DNA from: Bog-366 sp963722555
Lineage (GTDB): Bacteria; Acidobacteriota; Terriglobia; UBA7540
Reading direction: 5' to 3'
Assembly: GCA_963722555.1 (NCBI GenBank)
Contig: CAVRNQ010000003.1
Coordinates: forward strand, 124,001-188,000
Length of the DNA stretch: 64,000 nt
Shown here: positions 27,008 through 36,160 of the stretch, piece after piece
How the letters are laid out: every line of letters starts with the position of its first letter
Numbering within the stretch: the first letter of the stretch is position 1
Notes under the pieces: generated by a model
What the model saw: only the letters and a program-made list of their open reading frames with translations
What the model was told of the DNA's origin: nothing
The model's database searches: none
Translations under genes and position numbers: made by a program

Positions 27008-27688
27008 TCATACCTTAAATTCGTGAATTCGACAAATGTCCCGGAGATCTCCTAGCTCTAGCGTTTGGTCATGATGTTCTTCCGGTTTGGGCAGTGGCCT
27101 CTCTTTCCGGTCAACGATTTGGTACGAGCAGTTTTCGAAAGCAAATGCGTCTGTTGTTGTATAGGCGAAACGGTACTCATTCTGATACTCGAAACGCTTC
27201 AGCTTTGTTGTAGTGATCAGGTCGGGTAAAGCCCAGACATTCCCCGGTACATCCTCCGGCCTGTAGTAACCAACTGTTCGTGAGACGTACTTTCCATCTT
27301 TCTTTGCCTCTTCCGGCAGCGCCTTTCGCCATCGATTGCTGAACTCACGCGGATCGTAAATCTCAGCGCACGCAACAGCCTTGAACTCTTTCTTCAGAGC
27401 CTCCGTGAACGAGAGGCTCACACAGAAGATGTAGATTTCATGCGCTTTCGTTATGCACTCCATTCCGGCCTTGAGATTCTGAGAATAATTGCGCGTAAGG
27501 TTGTTCACTTCCAAGCCATTTAAGGGGCGGTAGAGGCGCGTGCCTTCATATTCGTCCCCGATGATCTGCTGAGCTTCGGCATCTTCATAGTCTCGGAAGA
27601 AGGCGGCCGTTCGGCAGAACATTCTTCCTTCGAGGAACTGTTCGGCCCAATCGAGCTCGGAAAAATACTTGAAGTACCTGTGCTTCAT
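27008..27688 (-). CDS. Hypothetical protein in the defence-type island
   Basis: 226 residues, no transmembrane segment. The N-terminus YFKYFSELDWAEQFLEGRMF, then a FFRDYED...GDEYEGTRLY stretch, recalls the general layout of small uncharacterised proteins (DUF2971-like) with an Arg/Phe-rich entry and a GDxxEG turn, but I do not assign a family. It is flanked on both sides by REP hairpins and by a repeated AAGCCTTGC-GGAAGAGAGTCC string (about 26885 and 27920), and lies just upstream of the RAYT and SIR2/DUF262 genes on the same strand. Codon use is more AT-rich than core genes. Confidence 0.65.
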   Translation of the reverse strand: MKHRYFKYFSELDWAEQFLEGRMFCRTAAFFRDYEDAEAQQIIGDEYEGTRLYRPLNGLEVNNLTRNYSQNLKAGMECITKAHEIYIFCVSLSFTEALKKEFKAVACAEIYDPREFSNRWRKALPEEAKKDGKYVSRTVGYYRPEDVPGNVWALPDLITTTKLKRFEYQNEYRFAYTTTDAFAFENCSYQIVDRKERPLPKPEEHHDQTLELGDLRDICRIHEFKV

Positions 27689-27796
27689 ATAGATTTGCTC
27701 AGTGCCATAGCTTCGCCCCCTTGGCCTTAAGAGCGTCGATGAAGCATTCTACCGCTGGGCGGGTAGCGCAACATAACGTCCTTTATGTCAAGCCAT

Positions 27797-27840
27797 CCGC
27801 TGGCTGGCGCAGACCCCTGTTCTTGGGGGTCTGCGATTTC
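27797..27840. repeat. REP-like hairpin (GCTGGCTGGCG family)
   Basis: CCGCTGGCTGGCGCAGACCC faces GGGTCTGCG across TGTTCTTG. It sits upstream of the gene at 27008-27688 and pairs as a flank with the copy at 26953. Confidence 0.6.
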
Positions 27841-28000
27841 CCCAAGGGACGTGTGGGAACTGACGGCTCACCTCAGTCGGCTTGTAGAACGGCACGCTGC
27901 CGGAGAGTATGCCCGCGCCCAAGCCTTGCCGGAAGAGAGTCCCTTCTTGTCCAAGCTGCCCGGCTAAAGCCGGCCGCTACGAAAAGCTGCCCGCCTGCCG

Positions 28001-28056
28001 CTTTCTGCCTACTGCCTACTGCCTACTGGCTACTGCCTACTGGCTACTGCCTACTG
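28001..28056. repeat. 7-bp tandem array (CCTACTG), eight units
   Basis: Seven near-perfect CCTACTG/GCTACTG heptamers preceded by one degenerate unit, the longest and cleanest heptamer array in the window. No spacers are present, so it is not CRISPR. Confidence 0.85.
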
Positions 28057-28259
28057 CCCTAAACCGACCGTCTGCGCCAGCCCGCCGCAAACCCGACTGG
28101 AGAGTCCCCGATCCGTCGGTAACGCGCCGCTTTCCTCCTTTTGCCCGCGACGCAACCTCGCGGAGGCGCGTAAACACGGGCTGCCGTGCCGGGTGCCGTT
28201 GATCCTGCCTTGACGAGATTTTCACCCGTTGGGTGCGGAATTGCTGTGTTATCGCACCT

Positions 28260-29693
28260 ATGCGCAAAGACCCCAAACCTTCGCCGACCGAATCTCCCTT
28301 GCTGTTCGACATCGACCCCGAGCCCATTGAGGAAACCCTGACGGCTCTGGGGGGCATACCGCTGGTGGTCCAGGCTTTCCGCTCGCTGGGGCTGCCGCAG
28401 AGCGTAAAGGACCACGTGCGGGTGAAAGAGCGAGAACGCGGCTACGATGAAGCTACGTTCGTCGAGAGCTTCGTCATTCTCAACGCCGCCGGGGGCGAAT
28501 GCGTGGACGATTTTGGGCGCCTGCGCGAGGACCCGGGTCTGGCAGAGATGATCGGGCACGAGTTGCCGTCGCCCTCGGCCGCGTTGCAGTTTTTGTATGC
28601 GTTTCACGAGGACGAGAAGATCGAGGAGGCCAAGCAACAACGTTTGCCCGAGCAGGTCGCCTACATCCCGGAAGAGACGCCGCCGCTGGTGGGGCTGGGG
28701 CAGGTGAATCGCGATCTGGTGCAGCGCTTTGGCCCACGCTGTCCGCAGCAGCGCATCGCCACGGTGGATCAGGATGCCACGATTATTGAGAGCCACAAGC
28801 AGCAGGCGCTGCCTACCTATGCAGGGCCACGGGGTTATCAGCCGATGCTGGCGGTGTGGGCGGAGACGGGTCTGGTGCTGGCTGACCAATTTCGCGATGG
28901 CAATGTGCCGGCGCTGATGCAGCCGTTGGAAGTTGCGCAACGCGCCTTTGCGGCCGTGCCGAGCACCGTGAACGAGTTTTACTTCCGGGGCGATTCGGCC
29001 TGTCACGAAGCAGGGTTGGTGAACTGGCTACGGAACGAGCAACGCCCCAATGGGCCGCAAGGCCGAATCGGCTTTGCTATCAGCGCGCGCATGAGCGAGG
29101 GTTTGCACACGGCGATTCAAGCCGTGCCCGAACCCGCCTGGGAGGTTTACGGCGACCCCCCTCCGGGAGAAATCCGCGCGTGCGCCGACGTGCCGTTCGT
29201 ACCGAGTGAGAAAGCGGAGAAGAAGGACACGCAACCCCTCCGTTATGTGGCTATTCGTATTCGCAAGCGACAAGGGGAGCTGTTCGAAGACGGCTGCGCG
29301 GTGCGGCATTTCGCGGTGTTGAGCAACCGCTGGGAGTTGACGGCAGCGCGACTGATCGAATGGCATCGGGAGAAAGCGGGCACCATCGAGATGGTGCATG
29401 ACGTGATCAAGAATGAGCTGGGCGGGGGCGTGCTGCCCTGTGGTCGCTTCGGAGCCAATGCGGCCTGGCTGCGCTTGGCGGTGATCGCGCACAACGTGCT
29501 GACGGCGCTGAAGTGGCTGGCCTTGCCGCCTCCGTTGCTGACGGCGCGCCCCAAGCGCCTGCGCTTTCTGATCTTCAACACCCCGGGGCGGCTGGTACAT
29601 CATGCGCGCCGACTGCTCCTGCGGCTGGCCGCGTTGGCCGAGTGGATTGCTGCGTACCGCGAGGGCCTGCGGCGGCTGCCGCTGCCGACCTGA
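28260..29693 (+). CDS. IS1380-type transposase
   Basis: 477 residues from the ATG at 28260. A DDE transposase with VDQDAT (first Asp, near residue 170), YFRGDSACHE (second Asp) and EWHREKAGTIE with the catalytic Glu inside the Y/W-x-R-E-K signature, followed by the GAN-x-AWLRLAVIAHN helix typical of IS1380. It appears full length and uninterrupted. I could not locate convincing terminal inverted repeats or a target duplication, so the element's ends are undefined; an imperfect inverted GTTGGGTGC is seen on both sides. Confidence 0.85.
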   Translation: MRKDPKPSPTESPLLFDIDPEPIEETLTALGGIPLVVQAFRSLGLPQSVKDHVRVKERERGYDEATFVESFVILNAAGGECVDDFGRLREDPGLAEMIGHELPSPSAALQFLYAFHEDEKIEEAKQQRLPEQVAYIPEETPPLVGLGQVNRDLVQRFGPRCPQQRIATVDQDATIIESHKQQALPTYAGPRGYQPMLAVWAETGLVLADQFRDGNVPALMQPLEVAQRAFAAVPSTVNEFYFRGDSACHEAGLVNWLRNEQRPNGPQGRIGFAISARMSEGLHTAIQAVPEPAWEVYGDPPPGEIRACADVPFVPSEKAEKKDTQPLRYVAIRIRKRQGELFEDGCAVRHFAVLSNRWELTAARLIEWHREKAGTIEMVHDVIKNELGGGVLPCGRFGANAAWLRLAVIAHNVLTALKWLALPPPLLTARPKRLRFLIFNTPGRLVHHARRLLLRLAALAEWIAAYREGLRRLPLPT

Positions 29694-29937
29694 ACCCGCC
29701 TGCACCCAACTGCAGCTCTGCTCAGCGGGCTTGCAAGCCTCTTTTTCGAACCTCGGCGCGGAGTCTCTTCCCGCTTTGCCCAGCCAAGCCTCAGCATGTT
29801 CCCACCGCCTGCAAATATCCTAGCCAGCCTGGGCAAGCACGCCTCAGTGGATTTACCGCGCCCCTCATTCCCCTTTCACTCGTGTAGAATCCCAAGGACT
29901 CAACCCCTGCGCCCCGTTATCAATGGATTAGGGAGAG

Positions 29938-29966
29938 TTGTATTCAGTGGCGGGCACGTGTATGTT
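29938..29966 (+). promoter_or_regulatory. Candidate promoter for the DUF3096 gene
   Basis: TTGTAT at 29938-29943, a 17-base spacer, then TATGTT at 29961-29966, about 70 bases before the start codon. Confidence 0.35.
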
Positions 29967-30035
29967 ATCGGAAGGTCGAGAATCGAAAAAAGAAATCTCA
30001 GTTTAGGACGCTCTCTTAATAACAGGAGGTGTGGA

Positions 30036-30260
30036 ATGAAACTCAAAGAAGGCGTTTTCTCCATAGTGCTATGCAGCTTGTTTACCACCACGGCTCTCGC
30101 GCAGATGAGGGGCGGCGCCTTGACGCTGCACTACACTTCGTTTTCGCCGATTGTTTCTCTGATCGCAGGCATCTTGATTCTGGTTTTCCCCTCGCTCCTC
30201 AGGTATATCGTAGGCTTTTACCTAATCGTGGTTGGGCTGCTTGGGCTCTTCGGTCGCTGA
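30036..30260 (+). CDS. DUF3096 small membrane protein
   Basis: 74 residues: an N-terminal signal-like segment (VFSIVLCSLFTTTALAQ), then the DUF3096 core SLIAGILILVFPSLLRYIVG and FYLIVVGLLGLFG, two short helices joined by a Pro turn. Members of this family are tiny inner-membrane proteins of unknown role. AGGAGG sits 6 bases before the ATG, fixing the start against a longer open frame. Confidence 0.8.
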   Translation: MKLKEGVFSIVLCSLFTTTALAQMRGGALTLHYTSFSPIVSLIAGILILVFPSLLRYIVGFYLIVVGLLGLFGR

Positions 30261-30344
30261 CCAGCTCGCAGCAGCGGCGGTTGAAAACCGGCGGACGTTT
30301 GATCAAACACGCCCGATGTTATTGGCTGCTCCTGGCGGAGAGCA

Positions 30345-30385
30345 AGCGTAGCGCGGAGCTGTTTTGTAGGTCCGCGGCTTTCAGC
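30345..30385. repeat. REP-like hairpin (GCGGACCT family), copy 1
   Basis: GCGTAGCGCGGAGCT ... AGGTCCGCGGCTTT. An inverted relative lies at 30615-30656, and a third copy at 50997-51036 forms a good terminator. Confidence 0.6.
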
Positions 30386-30614
30386 TTCAAATCCTCGCGT
30401 TCTCATCGGCTGGCAAACGCACGCGGTCAATGGTCAGCCCGCACCGCTTCTATGGTTCGGCGGCATCCACCCCTGCGTACTCAGTCAGCCCATCCACGGT
30501 CACGAACCGTCGGCGTCATAAAGGACCGGACACCGCGACCTGCACATGCGATCCATCTACGCGCCATGCCGTGCGAGGCAATAGTGAACCGAGTTGGCGA
30601 GCGCTGGCGGGTGC

Positions 30615-30656
30615 GAAAAGCCGCGGACCTTCAAAACAGGTCCGCGCTACGCTTGC
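30615..30656. repeat. REP-like hairpin (GCGGACCT family), copy 2, inverted
   Basis: AAAAGCCGCGGACCT faces AGGTCCGCGCTACGC. With copy 1 it brackets about 230 bases that contain no supported gene. Confidence 0.6.
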
Positions 30657-30858
30657 TCCCGGGGGTGGTCGAATCCGGTCTCGGTTTTCCCATAACCGAA
30701 CATTCGAAACCCTGCGGGGGCACCCAAGGATGAGCGTAACCCCTTCCATTACATGTCGTTAACTGTCGAAGTGCTTTGGCAATCCGACTGCCTATTAATC
30801 CCGGAAAGCCTTTGACTCGCCTCGGTTGACGTGAGGTGTACTGGGGCGCTAGGAGTAA

Positions 30859-30886
30859 AGCTGTCAGCTCTCAGCTATCAGCGGTC
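30859..30886. repeat. 7-bp tandem array (AGCTATC type) before the first ADOP gene
   Basis: Four heptamers (AGCTGTC, AGCTCTC, AGCTATC, AGCGGTC). It is followed by a CCCCTCCTTAGCTAAGGAGG palindrome and a short, oppositely oriented AGCTGAA stretch. The same arrangement follows the stop codons of the first and second ADOP genes. Confidence 0.7.
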
Positions 30887-30972
30887 AGCACCACCCCTGA
30901 GTCCCCTCCTTAGCTAAGGAGGGGAGTCCGCAGGGCGGGGTGGTTGGGCAGTAGCTGAAAGCTGAATTGAGG

Positions 30973-31004
30973 AATCGGGTGATCGGGCGATCGGTTGATC
31001 GGGT
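30973..31004. repeat. 8-bp tandem array (GATCGGGT type)
   Basis: Four octamers. It is the inverted counterpart of the array at 31084-31139; between them, CAAACTCGAAAATCGAAA is also roughly inverted against TTTCGAGTTTGGTTTTCGA, so the whole block could fold as one long stem. Confidence 0.7.
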
Positions 31005-31083
31005 GACTGCAAGGCAAACTCGAAAATCGAAATCGGGGCCTCGCAAACCGAACGCCGAGTTTCCAGTTTCGAGTTTGGTTTTC

Positions 31084-31139
31084 GATGAACCGATGACCCG
31101 ATGTCCCGATGACCCGATGTCCCGATGAGCCGATGACCC
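31084..31139. repeat. 8-bp tandem array (GATGACCC/GATGTCCC) before ADOP gene 1
   Basis: Seven octamers, mostly alternating GATGACCC and GATGTCCC, ending 15 bases before the permease ATG. A six-unit array occupies the same position before ADOP gene 2 (33657-33704). Confidence 0.85.
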
Positions 31140-31154
31140 GATTTGAGGTCAACG

Positions 31155-32360
31155 ATGAGCACCTTGATTCAAGATCTGAAGTTCGGCCTGCGTATGCTGG
31201 CGAAGAACCCCGCCTTCACGGCGGTGGCTGTAATTACGCTGGCGCTCGGTTTCGGCGCCACCACGGCCGTGTTCAGTGTTGTTGACCGGGTCCTGTTTCG
31301 TAGTCTTCCGTATCCCGAAGCGGACCGCATAGTCTCCCTCGGCTGGTTGGCGCCCCTCGACCCTAACGAGTTCATGTTGTCTTATGACTACGTTGACTGG
31401 CGCGCCGCGCAGACGCCGTTCGAGTCCATGACCTCTTGGAAGGGGGTGGCCGATTGCGATTTGACGGAGCAGAACCCTGTCCGCATGGTGTGTGCGCAAG
31501 TGGAATCCAGCTTCCTCACGACGTTCGGCATTCACCCGTTCCTGGGACGGAATTTCACGCCTGACGAGAACCGGCCGAACGCGCCCAAGGTGGCTCTGCT
31601 CGCCTACGGCCTGTGGAAGAGCCGCTTTGGAGGCGATCCGGGCGTGGTCGGCCGCACGTTTTCTTTGGACGGGCAGCCGACGCGGATTATCGGCGTACTG
31701 CCGGCGGATTTCGAATTTCCGAGCCTCGCCTCAGCCAACGTCCTCGTCCCGGAACTGTTCACGGATGCGGAGCTGTCCCAGCGCCGTGACACTGCCGTTC
31801 TGATCTACGCCTTCGCCCGACTCAAGCCCGGGATCACCCCTGCCCAGGCCCAAGGGGCGCTCGAACCCCTGTTCCAGCAATCGCTCCAGGGGGTTTCTCC
31901 GCAATTCCGCAAGGACGTACATCTGCGGGTGCAGTTGCTGCGGGAGCGTCAAATCCATGATTCGAAGCTGGCCGCCTGGATTCTGCTGGCCGCAGTTTTC
32001 GCGGTGTTGCTGATTGCCTGCGCCAATGTGGCCAACCTGCTGTTGGCACGCGGCGCAGGGCGCCAGCGCGAAGTGGCGCTACGGGCCGCGTTGGGAGCGG
32101 GCCGCCCACGGCTGATCCGCCAACAGTTGACCGAGAGTGTCCTGTTGGGGGTCATCGGGGGCGCGCTGGGCTGTGTCCTGGCAGATCTGATGTTGCGCAG
32201 CTTCCTGGCCATCGCTCCGGAAGGCATCCCACGCCTCCAGCAAGCGACCCTCGACTTCCGCGTTTTGCTATTCACGCTCGCCGTTTCGCTCCTCTCGGGC
32301 GCTCTGTTCGGACTGGCCCCCGTGCTGCATCTGCCGCCCGCCGAGGTGCTGACCGGTTGA
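31155..32360 (+). CDS. ADOP family permease 1, N-terminal half (frameshifted gene)
   Basis: First half (401 residues) of a MacB/FtsX-like acidobacterial duplicated orphan permease: the start MSTLIQDLKFGLRMLAKN, one membrane helix, a MacB periplasmic core domain (about 50-250) and an FtsX block of three helices (about 285-395). The reading frame ends at a stop after PAEVLTG, exactly at the junction between the two repeats of the family, and the second half resumes in another frame at about 32368. The halves total about 801 residues, the normal ADOP length, so a frameshift (or sequencing error) split one gene. GAGGT precedes the ATG. No ATPase is adjacent, as usual for ADOPs. Confidence 0.8.
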   Translation: MSTLIQDLKFGLRMLAKNPAFTAVAVITLALGFGATTAVFSVVDRVLFRSLPYPEADRIVSLGWLAPLDPNEFMLSYDYVDWRAAQTPFESMTSWKGVADCDLTEQNPVRMVCAQVESSFLTTFGIHPFLGRNFTPDENRPNAPKVALLAYGLWKSRFGGDPGVVGRTFSLDGQPTRIIGVLPADFEFPSLASANVLVPELFTDAELSQRRDTAVLIYAFARLKPGITPAQAQGALEPLFQQSLQGVSPQFRKDVHLRVQLLRERQIHDSKLAAWILLAAVFAVLLIACANVANLLLARGAGRQREVALRAALGAGRPRLIRQQLTESVLLGVIGGALGCVLADLMLRSFLAIAPEGIPRLQQATLDFRVLLFTLAVSLLSGALFGLAPVLHLPPAEVLTG

Positions 32361-32367
32361 ACAGGTA

Positions 32368-33570
32368 GTGGCCGAAAGGCGTTCCTGGTTTCGCCAACTT
32401 CTGGTGGTGGCCCAGGTGGCGATTTCCCTGGTGTTGCTGGCGGGGGCGAGCCTGCTGCTCCGCAGCCTGTGGAAGCTCCAGAATGATCCCCTGGGGGTCG
32501 AAACTTCTCACGTGGTAACCGCCGGCCTCGTCCTCGGCCAGCAGCGTTATCCGCGGCCAGAGCAGCGCGTGGTGTTCTTCGACGAACTGGAGCAGCGGCT
32601 GCGGAGGATGCCCGGAGTCACCGCCCTGGCGATAAGTGATTCTCTTCCACCGGGCGGACCGGTGCTCACCATGATTTACGGCACAATTCAGGTGCGCGGC
32701 CGCGAGCGGTACATGAAAGGAACTGGCGGCCCGGTGGTCTATCGAACCGTGACGCCGGACTATTTTTCCGCGCTGAATATCCCTATCCTGCGCGGCCGGG
32801 GCTTCCGCGAGGAGGACCGCAATCCGAACGCGTACACCCTTATCCTGAGTCAATCGTTGGCCAAGAAGTTGTTCGGCTCGACTGACGCGCTGGGCCAACA
32901 ACTGCAACCGGGCTCCAGCGGACCGTGGTACACGGTGGTCGGAGTGGTGGCAGACGTCAAGAACGGCGGGCTGGCCGCCGCGCCCGATCCGGAATATTAC
33001 GTGGCGCGCACGCATTCGCCTGACGATGCTGCGCGCTCGTCGAGCGTGCTCGTCCGCACCAGCCTGGGCGCTGGCCCCACGGCGCAATGGCTGCGGAGTG
33101 AAATCGCCGCAATCGACCCCACGCTGCCCGTGACCATCGAGACCATGGACCAGCGCGTGGGTAAGCTGGCACAAAAGCCGCGCTTCAACGCGGCCTTGCT
33201 CTCCTTATTCGCCGGCATGGGGTTGCTGCTGGCGGTGGTGGGGATTTATGGCGTGGTCTCTTTCCTGGTAACGCAACGCACGCAGGAGATCGGCGTGCGC
33301 ATGGCGCTGGGCGCAACACCCGGAGACATCCTGCGCCTGGTGAGCGGCCGAAGCATGCGGCCGGTTTTGGTCGGCGTGCTGCTTGGTCTCGCCTGCGCGA
33401 TGACGGCCTCCCGCCTGCTGACCACGCTGTTGTTCGAAGTGCAACCCGACGATCCGCTGACCTTCGTGAGCGTGGCGTTGCTCCTGGTCGCAACCTCGCT
33501 GCTGGCAACCTATATCCCCGCCCGCCGCGCGACCAAGGTCGATCCCATGGTGGCGCTCAGATATGAGTAA
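32368..33570 (+). CDS. ADOP family permease 1, C-terminal half (frameshifted gene)
   Basis: About 400 residues continuing the gene at 31155: ERRSWFRQLLVVAQVAISLV opens the second repeat with a membrane helix, then a second MacB periplasmic domain and a C-terminal FtsX block ending ARRATKVDPMVALRYE, the tail shared by all three permeases here. It has no start codon or ribosome binding site of its own that looks convincing. Likely inactive unless the frameshift is an assembly error or programmed slippage. Confidence 0.8.
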   Translation: MAERRSWFRQLLVVAQVAISLVLLAGASLLLRSLWKLQNDPLGVETSHVVTAGLVLGQQRYPRPEQRVVFFDELEQRLRRMPGVTALAISDSLPPGGPVLTMIYGTIQVRGRERYMKGTGGPVVYRTVTPDYFSALNIPILRGRGFREEDRNPNAYTLILSQSLAKKLFGSTDALGQQLQPGSSGPWYTVVGVVADVKNGGLAAAPDPEYYVARTHSPDDAARSSSVLVRTSLGAGPTAQWLRSEIAAIDPTLPVTIETMDQRVGKLAQKPRFNAALLSLFAGMGLLLAVVGIYGVVSFLVTQRTQEIGVRMALGATPGDILRLVSGRSMRPVLVGVLLGLACAMTASRLLTTLLFEVQPDDPLTFVSVALLLVATSLLATYIPARRATKVDPMVALRYE

Positions 33571-33591
33571 AGCTGTCAGCTATCAGCGGTC
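33571..33591. repeat. 7-bp tandem array directly after ADOP gene 1 stop
   Basis: AGCTGTC, AGCTATC, AGCGGTC begin on the base after the TAA; inverted GCTGAAC/GCTGACG units follow at about 33622-33650. Confidence 0.65.
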
Positions 33592-33656
33592 AGCCAAGAA
33601 CGGATGTCTCCCGGAGGGTAACTGAAAGCTGAACGCTGACGGCTGAAAGCTGCTGC

Positions 33657-33704
33657 AATGACCCGATGTCCCGATGAACCGATGTCCCGATGACCCGATG
33701 AACC
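33657..33704. repeat. 8-bp tandem array before ADOP gene 2
   Basis: Six octamers (GATGACCC, GATGTCCC, GATGAACC), ending 15 bases before the ATG at 33720, the same distance as for ADOP gene 1. Confidence 0.85.
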
Positions 33705-33719
33705 GATTTGAGGTGAACG

Positions 33720-36125
33720 ATGAGCACATTACTTCAGGACGTAAGGTTCGGCCTGCGCATGCTGGCCGGAAACCTCGGCTTCACGGCGGTGGCCGTACTG
33801 ACGCTGGCGCTGGCGATTGGAGTCAATGCTATTGTCTTCAGCGCCGTCAACATGGTTTTGCTGCGTCCCTTGCCCTATCTGCACCCGGAACAGATGGTTT
33901 TGCTCTTTGCTTCAAACCCCACGCTCGGCGTCCACGACATGATGGTACCTGCGTCTACGTTCATGGAATGGAGGGACAATGCCCAATCGTTTGCCGGGAT
34001 GGGCGCCTTTGCCAGCGCGGCGCGGAATCTGAGCGGTACAGACACCCCGGAACGCGCTCAAGTAACCGAAGTTACCGCGAACCTTTTGCCGTTATTAGGG
34101 GTCGAGCCCGATCTGGGGCGCGGGTTTCTGCCCGAAGAGGGCTCTCCGGGGCGCAACCGCCTTGTCCTGGTGAGTCATGCTTTTTGGACTGGCCACCTCG
34201 GCGCGAATCCGGATTGGATCGGGAGATTTGTCAAGCTGGATGGAGAGACTTTTACGCTCGTTGGAGTCATGCCGGAAGGATTTCAAATCGCCGATGATCC
34301 CGCTGACTTCTGGACTCCCATGGTGCCGCAAGAAAAGAGGGACGCGGCGGTAAAAGTGATCGCCCGCCTCAAACCAGGGAGGTCCCCCCTCCAGGCCAAC
34401 TTGGAAATGGCCGCCTTGTGCAAGAATTCCACCCACAACACCCGGCAGGCTGCACAGGGTTGGACGGCCACCGTCTATCCCCTGCGCCAGTACCTGGGGG
34501 CAGGCGTAAGCCAGGCTTTCATCATTCTTCAGGTCATCGTGGCCTTTGTATTGTTGATTGCTTGCTTCAACGTCGCCAACATCTACTTGGCGCGGGCCAC
34601 CACGCGAAGCAAAGAGCTTGCCTTGCGGACGGCTCTGGGGGCCTCGCGCCTCCGCATCCTCCGGCTTTTGCTGACCGAGAGCGTCGTGGTGGCACTGGCA
34701 GGCGGGGGGATCGGCATAATGTTCGCCCTCTGGGGAAGAACCCTCCTGGAGAAGCTGATGCCGGAAATCCCTGGTATTCAGATTCTGCTCCAGATGAAGA
34801 ATCTTTCCGTTGATTGGCGGGTTTTGGGCTTCACTCTGCTTATTTCTCTGTTTGCCGGTTTGCTCGTGGGGATTGCACCTGCCCTTCTTGCGTGCAGGAG
34901 CGATTTGATGCATGCGATAAAGGAAGACACGACACGCTCGAGTGCCGGGACCGGGAGCAACTGGCTGCGGAAGATATTGATGGCGGGTGAACTGGCGCTT
35001 GCTCTGATGCTTCTCGCAGGGGGAGGCCTCCTGCTGAAGAGCTTCCTGCGGCTCCAGCAGGCCCCCCTGGGTTTTGATCCCCGCAATGTCTTGACCGGGA
35101 CAGTTACCCTCCCCAATGCTGATCCTCGAGAGCCTCGCATCTTCTATGACCAACTGATCAGACGCCTCCAGGGACTGCCTGGTGTTCAGGCTGTCGGTGC
35201 CGTGAACATACTTCCACAAACCTTCGCCAACACGGTCTTCGGTATGACTTCGGAAAGAGATCCGAGAGCAGAATTTCTGGTCGAGTGGCGCATCGCCACG
35301 CCCGAGTATTTCAGAGCCATGGGCGTGTCACTGCTGAAAGGGCGGACGTTTTCAGCCGGTGACGACGCTCATTCAACGCGCGTCGCTGTCATTAATGCCG
35401 AACTCGCACATCGCCTCTGGCCCGCCGACGACCCTATAAACAAGGTGGTGAAAACTCAGGATGGGGGTTCGTATGTGGTCGTGGGAGTCGTGAACAACGT
35501 CCGGCATCGGATCCTGGCCGATTTCAGGGCACAGATGAACCCGCAATTGTACGTACCCCTTTCCCAGGCTCCCGGCCGCGGCATTGCCTCGATGACCCTG
35601 GCCGCCCGTACTGCCAACTCACCCCTCACATTGGCGGACGGGTTGCGTACTGCTCTTCGCCAGGAGGATTCGAACCTGGCGATCGGCGATTTGCGAACCA
35701 TGGAGCAGGTAATGGCCGTGTCGGTTTCTCCCGCCCGCTTTGTGGCGCTCCTTATGGGCGGCTTTGCGCTGCTGGCTCTCGGGATGGGAATGGCGGGAGT
35801 CTACGCCGTCACTTCACGCCTGGTCGCAAACCGTCGGCAAGAATTTGGCATCCGAATGGCGCTCGGAGCACGCTCCGGCGACATCCTGATGATGGTACTG
35901 AAAGAAGGATTTGTGGTGATTGCAACCGGCGTGGCAGCCGGCATGGCAGGCGCTTGGGCACTCACGCGTCTGCTGACCAGTCTTCTCTATGGTGTCAAGG
36001 CAACGGATAGTTCGATCTTGATATCGGCTTCAATTCTCCTATGCGGTGCGGCTTTGCTGGCCTGTATTCTTCCCGCGCGGCGGGCAACCAAGGTCGATCC
36101 CATGGTGGCGTTGAGGTATGAGTAA
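33720..36125 (+). CDS. ADOP family permease 2 (intact)
   Basis: 801 residues, the only uninterrupted copy of the three. Two MacB/FtsX repeats: helix, periplasmic core and FtsX block in residues 1-395, then helix (LMAGELALALMLLAGGGLLL, about 420), second periplasmic core and FtsX block to the end (KVDPMVALRYE). The start MSTLLQDVRFGLRMLAGN is conserved with its paralogues, and GAGGTGAACG precedes the ATG. ADOPs lack an adjacent ATPase, and their substrate is unknown; by family they resemble MacB exporters or mechanotransducing FtsX-type complexes. Confidence 0.92.
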   Translation: MSTLLQDVRFGLRMLAGNLGFTAVAVLTLALAIGVNAIVFSAVNMVLLRPLPYLHPEQMVLLFASNPTLGVHDMMVPASTFMEWRDNAQSFAGMGAFASAARNLSGTDTPERAQVTEVTANLLPLLGVEPDLGRGFLPEEGSPGRNRLVLVSHAFWTGHLGANPDWIGRFVKLDGETFTLVGVMPEGFQIADDPADFWTPMVPQEKRDAAVKVIARLKPGRSPLQANLEMAALCKNSTHNTRQAAQGWTATVYPLRQYLGAGVSQAFIILQVIVAFVLLIACFNVANIYLARATTRSKELALRTALGASRLRILRLLLTESVVVALAGGGIGIMFALWGRTLLEKLMPEIPGIQILLQMKNLSVDWRVLGFTLLISLFAGLLVGIAPALLACRSDLMHAIKEDTTRSSAGTGSNWLRKILMAGELALALMLLAGGGLLLKSFLRLQQAPLGFDPRNVLTGTVTLPNADPREPRIFYDQLIRRLQGLPGVQAVGAVNILPQTFANTVFGMTSERDPRAEFLVEWRIATPEYFRAMGVSLLKGRTFSAGDDAHSTRVAVINAELAHRLWPADDPINKVVKTQDGGSYVVVGVVNNVRHRILADFRAQMNPQLYVPLSQAPGRGIASMTLAARTANSPLTLADGLRTALRQEDSNLAIGDLRTMEQVMAVSVSPARFVALLMGGFALLALGMGMAGVYAVTSRLVANRRQEFGIRMALGARSGDILMMVLKEGFVVIATGVAAGMAGAWALTRLLTSLLYGVKATDSSILISASILLCGAALLACILPARRATKVDPMVALRYE

Positions 36126-36160
36126 AGCTATCAGCTATCAGCCATCAGCTATCAGCAGTC
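36126..36160. repeat. 7-bp tandem array (AGCTATC) directly after ADOP gene 2 stop
   Basis: Five heptamers start on the base after the TAA. A palindrome (CCCCTCCTTGCTAAGGAGGG) and an inverted heptamer array (GCTGAAC/GCTGACT, about 36230-36262) follow, so the spacer between permeases 2 and 3 is a large compound palindrome. Confidence 0.8.

Noticed and set aside
28001..28056. Possible CRISPR array
   Set aside because: Units are 7 bp, contiguous and without spacers; no cas gene is near.
29694..29830. Right end of the IS1380-type element
   Set aside because: Only a weak inverted GTTGGGTGC is shared with the left side; not enough to set the element's ends.
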